64,000 nt of DNA from Stenotrophomonas africana (GTDB taxonomy: Bacteria > Pseudomonadota > Gammaproteobacteria > Xanthomonadales > Xanthomonadaceae), in the NCBI RefSeq assembly GCF_013004645.1, contig NZ_JABEME010000004.1, positions 124,001-188,000 of the forward strand, given 5' to 3'. Shown piece after piece: positions 8,849 to 17,296 of this stretch; position 1 is the stretch's first letter; every line of letters starts with the position of its first letter. Under the pieces are notes generated by a model. The model was given only the letters and a program-made list of their open reading frames with translations, was not told where the DNA came from and did not search any database. A program made the translations under genes and the position numbers.

Positions 8849-10197
8849 CAGGTCGTCTCGCTCTCCACGGCACCGCTGCTTTCCAGCGGCAGGTGCAGGC
8901 GGATGCAGGCACCGCCCAGTTCGGAGTCGGTTACTTCAACGTGGCCGCCATGCTTGTCGGCCACCACCTGCACCAGTGCCAGGCCGAGGCCGAACCCGGG
9001 GCTGCCCGGATCCAGCCGCACATAGGGTTGCAGCACCTGGCCGCGCAATTCGGGTGCGATGCCGGGGCCATCGTCCTCCACCTGCAGGCACAACCAGCCG
9101 TCGTTGACCGTGCTGGCGATACGGATCTGCCGCCGTGCGTAGCGCAGGGCGTTACCGAGCAGGTTGCGCAGCGCCAGTTCCAGCATGTGCCGGTTGACGT
9201 TGACCAGGCCTGCCGGCGACAGCACCTGCTGTACCGGCATCGGCAGCGGTGCGAACTGGGCCACCACGCCACGTACCAGTGCCGCCAGCTGCAGGCGCTG
9301 GCGGGTCAGCTGGTGACAGCGGCCGAGGGCGGCGTACTCGACACCGGCATCGGTGAGGTGCTGCAGCCGATCGACATCGGTACGCAGCCCGCCCAGCGCA
9401 TCGCGCTGCACATCGTCGAGCGCGGTGTCCTCCAGGTCGGCCAGGCCGAAGCGCATCCGCGCCAATGGCGTGCGGACTTCGTGCGCCACCGCCTGGGCCA
9501 GCACGCGCTGGCTTTCCAGCAGCTGCTGCAGCTGCTCGGCCATGTGATTGAAGGCATTGGCCAGCGGCCGCACCAGCGCGGTTCCGGCGCGCGGCGCGCG
9601 GGTATCCAGCTGGCCGTCGCGCATCTGCCGGGCGGCCTGGGCCAGCTGCGAGACGTCGCGCCACAGGCGGTAGACCATCACGTACATCGGCAGTGCCACT
9701 GCCACCATCAGGATCAGCAGCAGGATCGCCACGCCGGACACTTCGCTGTCCTGCCAGCCCTCGTCCGGCAGCGCTTCGTCCAGTGGCCCCAGCATCACCG
9801 CGTAGTCGCTGTCGCCGATCCGCTGCAGGCTGCGCATGTGCTCCAGGTCGATCTGCACCCGGCCGTTGTTGAACGGCGGTCGCTGGTTGGCCGACAGCGC
9901 CTTCTCCGCCTCGGCCAGCGGCACCATCCGCAGGGCGTAGGCGAAGTCAGCGTCGAGCCCGCGTGCCAGGGCGGGCCATTGCTCGCGTGGTGTTTCCGCG
10001 AAGCGTTGCTGCAGCAGCACATGGGTGCCGCGCATCTCGGCCAGCAGGCTGGCTTCGGTGCGGTCTTCCAGCAGTGCATCCCAGGCCCACAGGCCAAGCA
10101 CGATCAGCAGCAGGTGGGCAACCAGGAAGCCAATGCCGTAGCGCAGGAAGTGGAAGGCGTGGCCGCGCATTGCCGAAGGCGTGCGCTTCATCCCCAT
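8845..10197 (-). CDS. RstB-like sensor histidine kinase
   Basis: A 450-aa protein. TM1 at about 18-38, a periplasmic domain of ~110 residues, TM2 at about 155-178, HAMP with RPLANAFNHMAEQLQQLLESQ, H-box AVAHEVRTPLARM with His239, N-box NLLGNALRYA, and G-boxes DDGPGIAPE and GFGLGLALVQ. Organisation and motifs resemble RstB of E. coli and its xanthomonad homologues. Start ATG 10197 overlaps the end of the regulator gene by 10 bp; ATG 10191 is also possible. It converges head-on with the other kinase gene. Confidence 0.88.
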   Translation of the reverse strand: MGMKRTPSAMRGHAFHFLRYGIGFLVAHLLLIVLGLWAWDALLEDRTEASLLAEMRGTHVLLQQRFAETPREQWPALARGLDADFAYALRMVPLAEAEKALSANQRPPFNNGRVQIDLEHMRSLQRIGDSDYAVMLGPLDEALPDEGWQDSEVSGVAILLLILMVAVALPMYVMVYRLWRDVSQLAQAARQMRDGQLDTRAPRAGTALVRPLANAFNHMAEQLQQLLESQRVLAQAVAHEVRTPLARMRFGLADLEDTALDDVQRDALGGLRTDVDRLQHLTDAGVEYAALGRCHQLTRQRLQLAALVRGVVAQFAPLPMPVQQVLSPAGLVNVNRHMLELALRNLLGNALRYARRQIRIASTVNDGWLCLQVEDDGPGIAPELRGQVLQPYVRLDPGSPGFGLGLALVQVVADKHGGHVEVTDSELGGACIRLHLPLESSGAVESETTC

Positions 10198-10877
10198 GCC
10201 GAGCGGCTGAACAGATAGCCGCGTCCACGGACGGTCTTGATCCGCTCCGGTTGTTCAGGGTTGTCGCCCAGCTTGCGGCGCAGGCGCGAGATGCGTGCAT
10301 CGATCGAACGGTCCAGGCCGTCGAAGGCGATGCCACGCAGGCCGCGCAACAGTGCATCGCGGTCCAGGATCTGGCCGGCGTTGCTGGCCAGCAGGAACAG
10401 CAGGTCGAACTCGGCCGTGGTCAGCTCCAGCAGGCTGCCCTGCAGGTGGACGTTGCGGGTGGAAGGGTCGATGCTCAGCTCGCCGAATCGCAGGCTGCCG
10501 TCGCGCGGTTCGACCCGGCGATGGCGGCGCAGGTGCGCACGCAGGCGGGCCAGCAGCACCCGCGGTTCGATGGGTTTGCCGATGTAATCGTCGGCCCCCA
10601 GCTCCAGTCCCAGCACCTGGTCGATGTTGTCGGTGCGGGCGGTCAGCACACAGATGATGCCGTCGTAGTGGGGCCGGATCTGTCGACACACTTCGAAACC
10701 GTCCTGGTCCGGCAGACCAACATCCAGCAGGACCAGGGCCGGCTTCTCAGCCAGGATCCGGGTCACCGCACGCTCGCCGCTGCGCTCGTGGGCGACCTGG
10801 TAACCATGCCGCTGCAGATAGTCACTGACCATCGTACCCAGGCGGGCATCGTCTTCGACCAGTACGATATCCAGCAT
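10188..10877 (-). CDS. RstA-like OmpR-family response regulator
   Basis: A 229-aa protein. The receiver has Asp52 (LLDVGLPDQDG) and Lys101 (YIGKPI), and the winged helix ends KTVRGRGYLFSRSAW. LELTTAEFDLLFLLASNAGQILDRDALL and SIDARISRLRRKLGD closely resemble RstA. ATG 10877 was chosen because it begins MLDIVLVEDD at the receiver start; longer upstream frames lack homology-like sequence. Direct GTTAC repeats in its promoter (11050-11075) look like an autoregulatory box. It is followed by its kinase gene with a 10-bp overlap. Confidence 0.88.
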   Translation of the reverse strand: MLDIVLVEDDARLGTMVSDYLQRHGYQVAHERSGERAVTRILAEKPALVLLDVGLPDQDGFEVCRQIRPHYDGIICVLTARTDNIDQVLGLELGADDYIGKPIEPRVLLARLRAHLRRHRRVEPRDGSLRFGELSIDPSTRNVHLQGSLLELTTAEFDLLFLLASNAGQILDRDALLRGLRGIAFDGLDRSIDARISRLRRKLGDNPEQPERIKTVRGRGYLFSRSAWG

Positions 10878-11049
10878 TTTCAAGGCCTCCGTGGACGCAA
10901 ACGTACCGCCACGGCACGAGCGCGGCGATGCTATCCCAGCCTTCGGGCCGCCCGGGTCCCGGGGGCGGGCGCCATTCAGCCGGGGTTGCTGGCGCACCGG
11001 CCGGGTCTCAGCCCCGGCAACAACTTGCCGCCCAGCATAGCCGGTTGCC

Positions 11050-11075
11050 GTTACAAAACGTTACCTTCGTGATAC
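11050..11075 (-). promoter_or_regulatory. Candidate RstA-type binding box (GTTAC direct repeats)
   Basis: GTTAC at 11050 and 11060, then GATAC at 11071, give three half-sites at about one helical turn apart, the layout OmpR-family dimers prefer. The E. coli RstA box also centres on GTTACA. It lies in the 350-bp gap (10878-11227) between the regulator and the asnB-like gene. The rest of that gap shows no clear gene. Confidence 0.4.
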
Positions 11076-11227
11076 GTCCGGTGACCATCGCTGACAGCAA
11101 CGCGACTGACGCAGGGCGGGGGACGGGCTGAGCATGGAGTCTCCTCCGTTCCGCGTGCCGCCCCCATGTCGCCCGCCGCCCCCTGCCTGCTGAACCCGTC
11201 CCGCCGCTGCCACTGCGGAGGTGCCCG

Positions 11228-13129
11228 ATGAGTGGCGTGGTTGGCGCCTGGCTGCCGCCGGCCGAGGACGAGCATCTGCTGCAGCAGCTGGCGCCGATGC
11301 TGCGCGCCCTGCAGCAGCGCGGCCGGGGCCGCATCGGCTACTGGACCGACGCCGAGGCCGGCCTCGCACTGGGGCACTGCCGGGCACCGACCGACACGCC
11401 GCTGCAGCCGCTGAGCTCGGACTGCGGTCGCTACGTGTTGTGCCTGGACGGCCGCCTGTACAACCGCGCCGACCTGCAGTCGCAGCTGCACGAGCTGCCG
11501 CGCAGCTGCAGCGATGCCCGGCTGCTGCTGCAGGCGATTGTTGAATGGGGCGTGGAGCGGGCACTTTCCCGCATCGAGGGCGCCTTCGGTTTCAGCGTCT
11601 GGGACCGGGAGTCGCGCGTGCTGTGGCTGGCCCGTGATCCGGTTGGCGAGCGGCCGCTGTACTACGGCTGGTACCAGGGCCAGTTCCTGTTCGCCTCCGA
11701 AATGAAGGCGCTGCAGGCGTTCGCCGGCTTCGCGCCGAGCATCGACCAGGATGCGCTGAGCCTGCTGCTGCGCCACGACTATGTGCCGGCGCCGCACACG
11801 ATCTACCGGGGCATCCACAAGCTGGTGGCTGGCGCGGTGCTGCGCATCGATCTCAGCGACCATGCTGCGGGTTACTCCAGCCAGGCCGCGCAGGGGGGCG
11901 CGCGTTACTGGTGCGCACGCGATGCGATGCAGAGCGCATTGCAGGAACCACTGCTGCCGGCGCCGAGCCTTGAGCAGGCCACAGACCAGCTGGAAGCCGT
12001 ACTGCAGAAGGCCATCGCTTCACGCATGCACTCGCCATTGGCCTGTGGCGCGTTCCTGTCCGGCGGCACCGACTCGTCGCTGGTGACGGCGATGATGCAG
12101 GCCCAATCCACCCTGCCGATCGAAGCATGGACGGTCGGTTTCGACGATCCCGGCCATGACGAGAGCGATTGGGCCTCGCAGGTCGCGCGGCATCTGGGCG
12201 TGCAGCACCATCTGCACCGGATGGACGCGCGCCAGGGCCTGGATCTGCTGCAGCGGCTGCCGCAGGTCTGGTGCGAGCCGTTCGCCGATGCCTCGCAGCT
12301 GCCGACCCTGCTGGCCAGTGAACTGCTGGGCGCGCGCAAGCCGGTGGCGCTCACCGGCGACGGTGGCGATGAACTGTTCTTCGGCCACCCGAGCTATGGC
12401 CGCGCGCTTCGCAATGCGCGCCTGTGCGGTGGCCTGCCGGACTGGGTGCGCGATCTGGCACGGCGCAGCGGCAACCGCATGAACGTCGAGCGTGGCCGCC
12501 TGGGCGGCTGGCGTGCGTTGGTGGCCGAGGTCGCCGCCAATGACGTGGAAGGTCACTACCTGCAGCGCGTGACGCGCTGGCGGCAGCCGGCACAGGTGGT
12601 GCTGGGCGCGCGCGAGCCGATGACGATCTTCCAGCAGCAGGACACGGCGCTGCCGGCCGAAGCCCGCATCCAGCTGCTGGATTTCCGTATGGATCTGGCT
12701 GAGGGCATCCTCGCCAAGGTCGACCGTGCCGGCATGGCGGCCGGGGTGGAAACCCGTGCGCCGCTGTTGGACATGGAAGTGGTGCGCTTGGCTTGGCGGC
12801 TGCCGCAGCACCTGAAGTATCACGACGGTGAGCACAAGCGCATTCTCAAGCACCTGCTGGCACGCTATCTGCCCGAGCCGCTGGTGTACCGGCCCAAACG
12901 CGGTTTCGGCCCGCCGATGGCACGCTGGCTGGCCGGCCCGCTGCGCGATTGGGCCGAGGCGCTGCTGGACCCGCAGCTGCTGCGCAACCAGGGCTGCTTC
13001 GATGCGGCGCGCGTGCGCGGTATCTGGGAAGCGTTCCTGCGCGGCGAGCGCAAGTGGCACACGCACCTGTGGAACGTCCTGATGTTCCAGGCATGGCACC
13101 AGCACTGGCACGGTGGGCGGGGGCGCTGA
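11228..13129 (+). CDS. Asparagine synthetase (AsnB-type) lacking the catalytic Cys2
   Basis: A 633-aa protein with the two-domain AsnB layout: an N-terminal class II glutaminase fold (1-220; LDGRLYNRADL, RIEGAFGFSVWD, LARDPVGERPLYYG) and a C-terminal synthetase domain with the PP-motif SGGTDSS at 278-284 and TGDGGDELFFG. Family members start MCG(I/V); here the start is ATG-AGT-GGC, so residue 2 is Ser. The glutaminase nucleophile is therefore missing, one base change from TGT. The rest is intact, so this is not an obvious pseudogene. It may use free ammonia, or amidate a substrate other than aspartate, as many AsnB paralogues do. It begins after a GGAG-like site and stands alone. Confidence 0.85.
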   Translation: MSGVVGAWLPPAEDEHLLQQLAPMLRALQQRGRGRIGYWTDAEAGLALGHCRAPTDTPLQPLSSDCGRYVLCLDGRLYNRADLQSQLHELPRSCSDARLLLQAIVEWGVERALSRIEGAFGFSVWDRESRVLWLARDPVGERPLYYGWYQGQFLFASEMKALQAFAGFAPSIDQDALSLLLRHDYVPAPHTIYRGIHKLVAGAVLRIDLSDHAAGYSSQAAQGGARYWCARDAMQSALQEPLLPAPSLEQATDQLEAVLQKAIASRMHSPLACGAFLSGGTDSSLVTAMMQAQSTLPIEAWTVGFDDPGHDESDWASQVARHLGVQHHLHRMDARQGLDLLQRLPQVWCEPFADASQLPTLLASELLGARKPVALTGDGGDELFFGHPSYGRALRNARLCGGLPDWVRDLARRSGNRMNVERGRLGGWRALVAEVAANDVEGHYLQRVTRWRQPAQVVLGAREPMTIFQQQDTALPAEARIQLLDFRMDLAEGILAKVDRAGMAAGVETRAPLLDMEVVRLAWRLPQHLKYHDGEHKRILKHLLARYLPEPLVYRPKRGFGPPMARWLAGPLRDWAEALLDPQLLRNQGCFDAARVRGIWEAFLRGERKWHTHLWNVLMFQAWHQHWHGGRGR

Positions 13130-13156
13130 GGTTCCTTCGCGGGTTGTCCTGCGCGG

Positions 13157-13413
13157 CGCAGGGCGGAGGCCCTTGCGTACGAATGTCCTCCGGCGCCGGC
13201 CGTTGGCCGTCACCTCCCCCTTTACTTCGTACGCAAGGGCCTCCGCCCTGCGTTCGAAATCTATCGGCGCCTCCTTGAAAGGCTGCCGCGAGCACTGCGC
13301 TCTACCTACCGCACGCCGAGCCTCGTCGGGGCGGGCAGGGGTTTGGGCAAAGTAAAGGAGGAGGTGACGGCCAACGGCCGGCGCCGGGGGACATTTGCCC
13401 AGGCCACTGCCCG
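13157..13413. repeat. Paired hairpin repeat with mutually complementary loops
   Basis: A 27-bp perfect inverted repeat at 13157-13183 and 13226-13252 encloses a loop. A second, 20-bp arm pair (about 17 of 20 matching) at 13332-13351 and 13394-13413 encloses another. The loop sequences, 13186-13226 and 13351-13391, are reverse complements at 39 of 41 positions. The core contains CGGCGCCGGCCGTTGGCCG. No convincing protein is coded here (the gap between the asnB-like gene and the phasin gene is 434 bp). Confidence 0.8.
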
Positions 13414-13481
13414 CCCAGGCGGGGCCAATCAGTTCGCAGAGAAGTGAGACGAAGAAGTGCTCTGCAATCCGGACGCCAGGC

Positions 13482-13517
13482 AAAAAAGACCCGGCAGAGG
13501 GAGGGATCTGCCGGGTC
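13482..13517 (-). terminator. Intrinsic terminator of the phasin gene
   Basis: On the minus strand, GACCCGGCAGA pairs with TCTGCCGGGTC (11 bp, 8-nt loop, 13488-13517) and is followed by six T (13487-13482). It lies downstream of the phasin stop codon at 13564. Confidence 0.88.
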
Positions 13518-13520
13518 CGG

Positions 13521-13548
13521 ATTGCGTGGGGGGAGGGACCCACGCAAT
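13521..13548 (-). other. Second 10-bp hairpin ahead of the phasin terminator
   Basis: ATTGCGTGGG and CCCACGCAAT (13521-13530 and 13539-13548) form a perfect 10-bp stem with an 8-nt loop and no T-tract. It is between the phasin stop and the terminator, and both loops read GGGAGGGA on the + strand. It probably protects the 3' end of the transcript. Confidence 0.6.
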
Positions 13549-13563
13549 GAGCGTTGCGTCGCG

Positions 13564-13911
13564 TCAGTGGTTGTTCGCGTCCGCCGTTGATTCGTTGTAG
13601 CCCTGCACCAGTTCGGACCAGGCCTTGCCGGCCACCAGGCCAAGACCGACCACGTCCTGCTGGGCCTGGCCCAGCCGCTGCAGGTTGTCCTGCCACAGCT
13701 GTGCGCCCTTGCTGAGCATCCCGGCCGCGTCGTCGCTGCGGGCCAGTTCACCCAGCCAGCCGCCGGTCGCGGTCAGGTTGCGCTCCATCACCTTCAGCTG
13801 CACGCCGAACATGCTTTCCGCGTTCTCCAACGCCAACCGGTTCGCGCGCGTTGCCGCGGCGGCGAACTGGCGGGTGGCATCACTGAAGCGATCGCTGAAG
13901 GCGGTGGCCAT
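13564..13911 (-). CDS. Phasin family protein
   Basis: A 115-aa protein, all helix by composition, with the phasin pattern: RFSDATRQFAAAATRANRLALENAESMFGVQLKVMERN then a second long amphipathic helix ending in WSELVQGYNES. Phasins coat polyhydroxyalkanoate granules, but short ones occur in organisms without much PHA. No phaC or phaZ is nearby, so its partner is unknown. It is monocistronic, with two stem-loops downstream. Confidence 0.8.
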   Translation of the reverse strand: MATAFSDRFSDATRQFAAAATRANRLALENAESMFGVQLKVMERNLTATGGWLGELARSDDAAGMLSKGAQLWQDNLQRLGQAQQDVVGLGLVAGKAWSELVQGYNESTADANNH

Positions 13912-13964
13912 GGGGCATCAGGGAGTGGCTTGATGCAATGCAGCATACGCCGTTGATGCGGCAA

Positions 13965-14000
13965 TGCAACAAAAATAACAAAGGCGCCCACGGCGCCTTT
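13965..14000 (-). terminator. Intrinsic terminator of queD
   Basis: AAAGGCGCC pairs with GGCGCCTTT (perfect 9-bp stem, 3-nt loop, 13980-14000). On the minus strand the stem is followed by a T-rich run (TTTGTTATTTTTG). It is 28 nt past the queD stop. Confidence 0.85.
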
Positions 14001-14027
14001 GAAACACCTTTCAGATCAATAGGTTGA

Positions 14028-14390
14028 TCAGGCCGCCGGGCCGCGGTAACGGCAACCGGAGGTGCAGGTTTCGTGCACGGTGATCTCGCTCAGCGCCGGC
14101 AGGCTGGGCTTGAGTTCGTTCCAGATCCACACCGCCAGATTCTCGCTGGTCGGGTTCTCCAGGCCGGGGATGTCATTGAGGTAGTGGTGGTCCAGGCGGT
14201 CGTAGATCGGCTGGAAGGCCGCCTTCACGTCGCCGAAGTCCATGATCCAGCCGGTCTGCGCACCGGGCTCGCCCTCGACCTTCAATTCCACCCGGAACGA
14301 GTGGCCGTGCAGGCGCGCGCACTTGTGCCCCGGCGGCACGTTGGGGAGGCGGTGCGCCGCCTCGAGCATGAAGACTTTGAAGATTTCCAT
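14028..14390 (-). CDS. queD: 6-carboxy-5,6,7,8-tetrahydropterin synthase
   Basis: A 120-aa protein of the PTPS/QueD fold, the usual size. Zinc ligands His13, His28 and His30 (AAHRL, LHGHS), nucleophile Cys24 in [39 protein letters not shown] and HETCTSG are all present. It makes carboxytetrahydropterin from 7,8-dihydroneopterin triphosphate for queuosine. The Cys-x3-His spacing is that of QueD rather than of eukaryotic PTPS. It is a single-gene unit with its own terminator; no other que gene is in the window. Confidence 0.93.
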   Translation of the reverse strand: MEIFKVFMLEAAHRLPNVPPGHKCARLHGHSFRVELKVEGEPGAQTGWIMDFGDVKAAFQPIYDRLDHHYLNDIPGLENPTSENLAVWIWNELKPSLPALSEITVHETCTSGCRYRGPAA

Positions 14391-14461
14391 GGCGCGATTG
14401 TACGCCGCAGGTGGCCGGCCGGCCTGAGCGGATGTTGGGTTTTTGTGAAGTAAGTCTTTCC

Positions 14462-14509
14462 ATCCGGATGAAGAGATGATAGTTTCTCTTATATCCGTAT
14501 GAAGAGATG
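14462..14509 (+). promoter_or_regulatory. Two direct copies of a 17-bp motif upstream of the TonB receptor
   Basis: ATCCGGATGAAGAGATG (14462-14478) and ATCCGTATGAAGAGATG (14493-14509) differ at one base and start 31 bp apart, close to three helical turns. Between and around them TCTCTT (14485-14490) faces AAGAGA (14502-14507). The region is AT-rich compared with its surroundings and ends about 75 bp before the receptor start. It looks like a two-site operator. The regulator is unknown. Confidence 0.6.
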
Positions 14510-14582
14510 TTATTGGCCGGACCCTGGCCAGGCATGGACTACTGCGGGACTACGTCGCCCTTTCCACCTCCCCCACATCGTC

Positions 14583-17222
14583 ATGCCCAAGCACACCCTG
14601 CTCGTGGCGGCCCTGGCCGTCGCTCTGGCCGCGCCTTTGTCCGCCGCCGCCGAAACCTCCGCCGACGCCAGTGGCGACGCCAGCACCCTGGCCGCCGTGC
14701 GCGTCACCGGTTCCAACATCAAGCGCACCGATACCGAGGCCTCCAACCCGGTGCAGGTGATCGGCCGCCAGCAGCTGGAACAGACCGGCAAGGCCACCGT
14801 GGCCGACGTGCTGCGCTCGATCTCGGCCAACACCGGCAACGCCAGCAACGAAACCACCAACAATGGTTGGGCGTCCGGCTCGGCCGGCATCGGCCTGCGT
14901 GGCCTGTCGCAGAAAAACACGCTGGTGCTGCTCAACGGCCGTCGCCTGGCCAACTACGGCTTCCCGGCCGGTGGCCTGTCCGATACCTTCGTCGACCTCA
15001 ACGCGCTGCCGCTGGTCGCGGTCGAGCGCATCGAAGTGCTCAAGGACGGCGCCTCGGCGGTGTACGGCTCCGACGCCGTGGCCGGCGTGGTCAACATCAT
15101 CACCCGGCAGAACTTCGAAGGCGCCGAGATCGGCGGCAGCTTCGGCGGTGCCGACCAGGGCGGCCTGCACGAGCAGAACCTGAAGTTCGTCGGCGGCCTG
15201 GGTGATCTCGACACCGATGGCTACAACATCCTCTTCAGCCTGCAGGGGTACAACCGTGAGCGCCTGGACCAGGACGAACGCAACCTGACCAGGAGCGGCA
15301 TCTACACCGACAAGCTGGGTGGGCGCTGGAACGGCTGGTCGGCCAAGGGCGCGCGCTACCTGGTCAACGGCGTGTCGGTACCGATGCTCGACGCCAACGG
15401 CAACTGCCCGACCGGCACCACCCGCGTGGCCAGCGCGCCGATCGATGGCCTGGCCGGCGACACCTGCGGCTTCAACCAGGCACCGTTCACCACGCTGATC
15501 CCCTCGACCAAGCGCTACCAGGCCTACGCCAACGGCACCTTCCGCCTGAACGACAACGTCGAAGCGTTCGGCGAAGTGCTGTACAGCCAGATCAAGAGTG
15601 CCGCGTGGTTCGGCAGCAGCCCGTTCTTCACCCTGGAGAGCGGCCGCTTCGCACTGAACGCCAACAGCGGCCTGGCCGAGCCGGTGTCGTCGCTGCTGCC
15701 GGCCAACAATCCGTACAACCCGTACGGCCGCGCGATCCCGATCGAGTACACCTTCTTCGACCTGGGCGGCACGATCAAGACCAACCGTTCCACCGCCTAC
15801 CGCGGCGTGTTCGGCCTGCGTGGCACCACCGCGTCGTGGGACTGGGAAGTGGCCGCGTTCGGTGCACGCAGCAGCGAGCGCGAGAGCGTGTCCGGTGGCT
15901 TCGCCAATCGGTGGGCACTGGCCGATGCGCTGGCCACGGGCAGCTACAACCTGCTCAACCCGGCGGCCACGCCGCAGTCGGTGCGCGACTCGATCAACAT
16001 CGCCACGCTGCGTCCGGCCGAATCCAAGCTGCAGGGTATCGATGCGAAGATTTCCGGCAGCCTGGGCCACACCTGGGCCGGCGAGATCGGCTTCGCTGCC
16101 GGTGCCGAGTGGCGCCGCGAGAAGCTCGATTCCAACAACCCATGGCAGATCGACGCCGGCCTGCAGGTGCGCCCGGCCATCGCCGAAGTGCACGGCAAGC
16201 GTCAGGTCAGTGCCGTTTATGCCGAAGTGAACGTGCCGCTGGCGTCGACGCTGGAGCTGTCCGCCGCCGCGCGTGCCGATCACTACGATGATTTCGGCGA
16301 TGCGTTCTCGCCGAAGCTCGGCCTGCGTTGGCAGCCGCTGGATTTCCTGCTGGTGCGAGCGTCGGCGTCGAAGGGCTTCCGCGCACCGTCGCTGTCGGAA
16401 AACTCAAACAGCACCAGCATCGCCTACGGCAGCGTGGTCGATCCGCGTGATCCGGACGTGCCGGGCTCGCGGCAGAACCCGACTTTCTTCACCGTCGGCA
16501 ACAACGCGCTGAAGCCCGAGCGCACCAAGAGCGTGAACTTCGGCGTGGTGCTGTCGCCGTGGGCCAACACCAACCTGAGCGTGGACTACTACCGCATCCA
16601 GCTGGACAACCTGGTCGGCACCAACAACACCCAGACCCTGGTCAACGACAACGTGGCCGGCGCGGTGCAGCGCGATGAGCGTGGCAAGCTGCAGGCGGTC
16701 TACAACCGCTACCAGAACCTGAGCGAGCTGAAGACCTCGGGCATCGACGTCGAGCTGCGCCAGCGCATCCCGACCGCAGCACTGGGTGACTTCACCGTGT
16801 CCTCGGCCTACACCCACGTGCGCGACTACCGCCGCCCGACCGTGGTCGGCGGCCCGCTGGTGGACTACGCCGGCAGCAACCTGGGCGCGACCCTGCCCAA
16901 GGACAAGGCCACCACCACGCTGGACTGGAAGTACGGCGACTTCAATGCCGCCGTGACCTGGTACTACACCGGCAGCTACCGCCAGGAAGCCAGCACCGCC
17001 GCCAAGGCCGTGCAGCAGCGCGTCGGCAGCTACAGCCAGTACGACCTGTACCTGGCCTACACCGGCATCGACAAGCTGACCGTGTATGCCAAGGTGCAGA
17101 ACCTGGCCGACAAGACGCCGCCGTACGACGCCTCGTTCCCGGGCATCCGCGCGCCGTATGACTTCAGCCAGTACGACCTGCGTGGCCGCTACTTCACGCT
17201 GGGCTTCGATTACCGCTTCTGA
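14583..17222 (+). CDS. TonB-dependent outer membrane receptor
   Basis: An 879-aa protein. A signal peptide (1-23, cut after SAAA) is followed by an N-terminal TonB-box-like strand (LAAVRVTGSNI), the plug domain (about 45-165; RLANYGFPAGG, IEVLKDGASAVYGSDAVAGVVNIIT) and a 22-strand barrel ending in the C-terminal aromatic GFDYRF. The plug lacks the features of siderophore receptors and resembles the 'IPTL/oar-like' group of xanthomonad receptors used for peptides or sugars. The ATG at 14583 was taken because it starts the signal peptide; an in-frame ATG at 14499 lies within the operator-like repeat. The following M14 peptidase suggests peptide import. Confidence 0.92.
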   Translation: MPKHTLLVAALAVALAAPLSAAAETSADASGDASTLAAVRVTGSNIKRTDTEASNPVQVIGRQQLEQTGKATVADVLRSISANTGNASNETTNNGWASGSAGIGLRGLSQKNTLVLLNGRRLANYGFPAGGLSDTFVDLNALPLVAVERIEVLKDGASAVYGSDAVAGVVNIITRQNFEGAEIGGSFGGADQGGLHEQNLKFVGGLGDLDTDGYNILFSLQGYNRERLDQDERNLTRSGIYTDKLGGRWNGWSAKGARYLVNGVSVPMLDANGNCPTGTTRVASAPIDGLAGDTCGFNQAPFTTLIPSTKRYQAYANGTFRLNDNVEAFGEVLYSQIKSAAWFGSSPFFTLESGRFALNANSGLAEPVSSLLPANNPYNPYGRAIPIEYTFFDLGGTIKTNRSTAYRGVFGLRGTTASWDWEVAAFGARSSERESVSGGFANRWALADALATGSYNLLNPAATPQSVRDSINIATLRPAESKLQGIDAKISGSLGHTWAGEIGFAAGAEWRREKLDSNNPWQIDAGLQVRPAIAEVHGKRQVSAVYAEVNVPLASTLELSAAARADHYDDFGDAFSPKLGLRWQPLDFLLVRASASKGFRAPSLSENSNSTSIAYGSVVDPRDPDVPGSRQNPTFFTVGNNALKPERTKSVNFGVVLSPWANTNLSVDYYRIQLDNLVGTNNTQTLVNDNVAGAVQRDERGKLQAVYNRYQNLSELKTSGIDVELRQRIPTAALGDFTVSSAYTHVRDYRRPTVVGGPLVDYAGSNLGATLPKDKATTTLDWKYGDFNAAVTWYYTGSYRQEASTAAKAVQQRVGSYSQYDLYLAYTGIDKLTVYAKVQNLADKTPPYDASFPGIRAPYDFSQYDLRGRYFTLGFDYRF

Positions 17223-17231
17223 TCCATCCGC

Positions 17232-17262
17232 CGCGGCCGGTCACCTGAGGGGACCGGCCGCG
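17232..17262 (+). other. Intercistronic hairpin between the TonB receptor and the M14 peptidase
   Basis: CGCGGCCGGTC pairs with GACCGGCCGCG (perfect 11-bp stem, 9-nt loop) 10 nt after the receptor stop. There is no T-tract, so it is more likely an mRNA-stability or partial-attenuation element than a terminator. It would set the ratio of receptor to peptidase if both share a transcript. Confidence 0.65.
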
Positions 17263-17296
17263 CGATCGTCTGCCGTTGTGTTCCAGGGGAGTCACC

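Noticed and set aside
11228..13129. Pseudogene call for the asnB-like gene because of missing Cys2
   Set aside because: The remaining 632 codons are intact, with all synthetase motifs and no frameshift.
12020..13696. 558-codon open frame on the minus strand across the asnB-like gene and the repeat region
   Set aside because: Antisense to a well-conserved synthetase and running through inverted repeats; composition is not protein-like.
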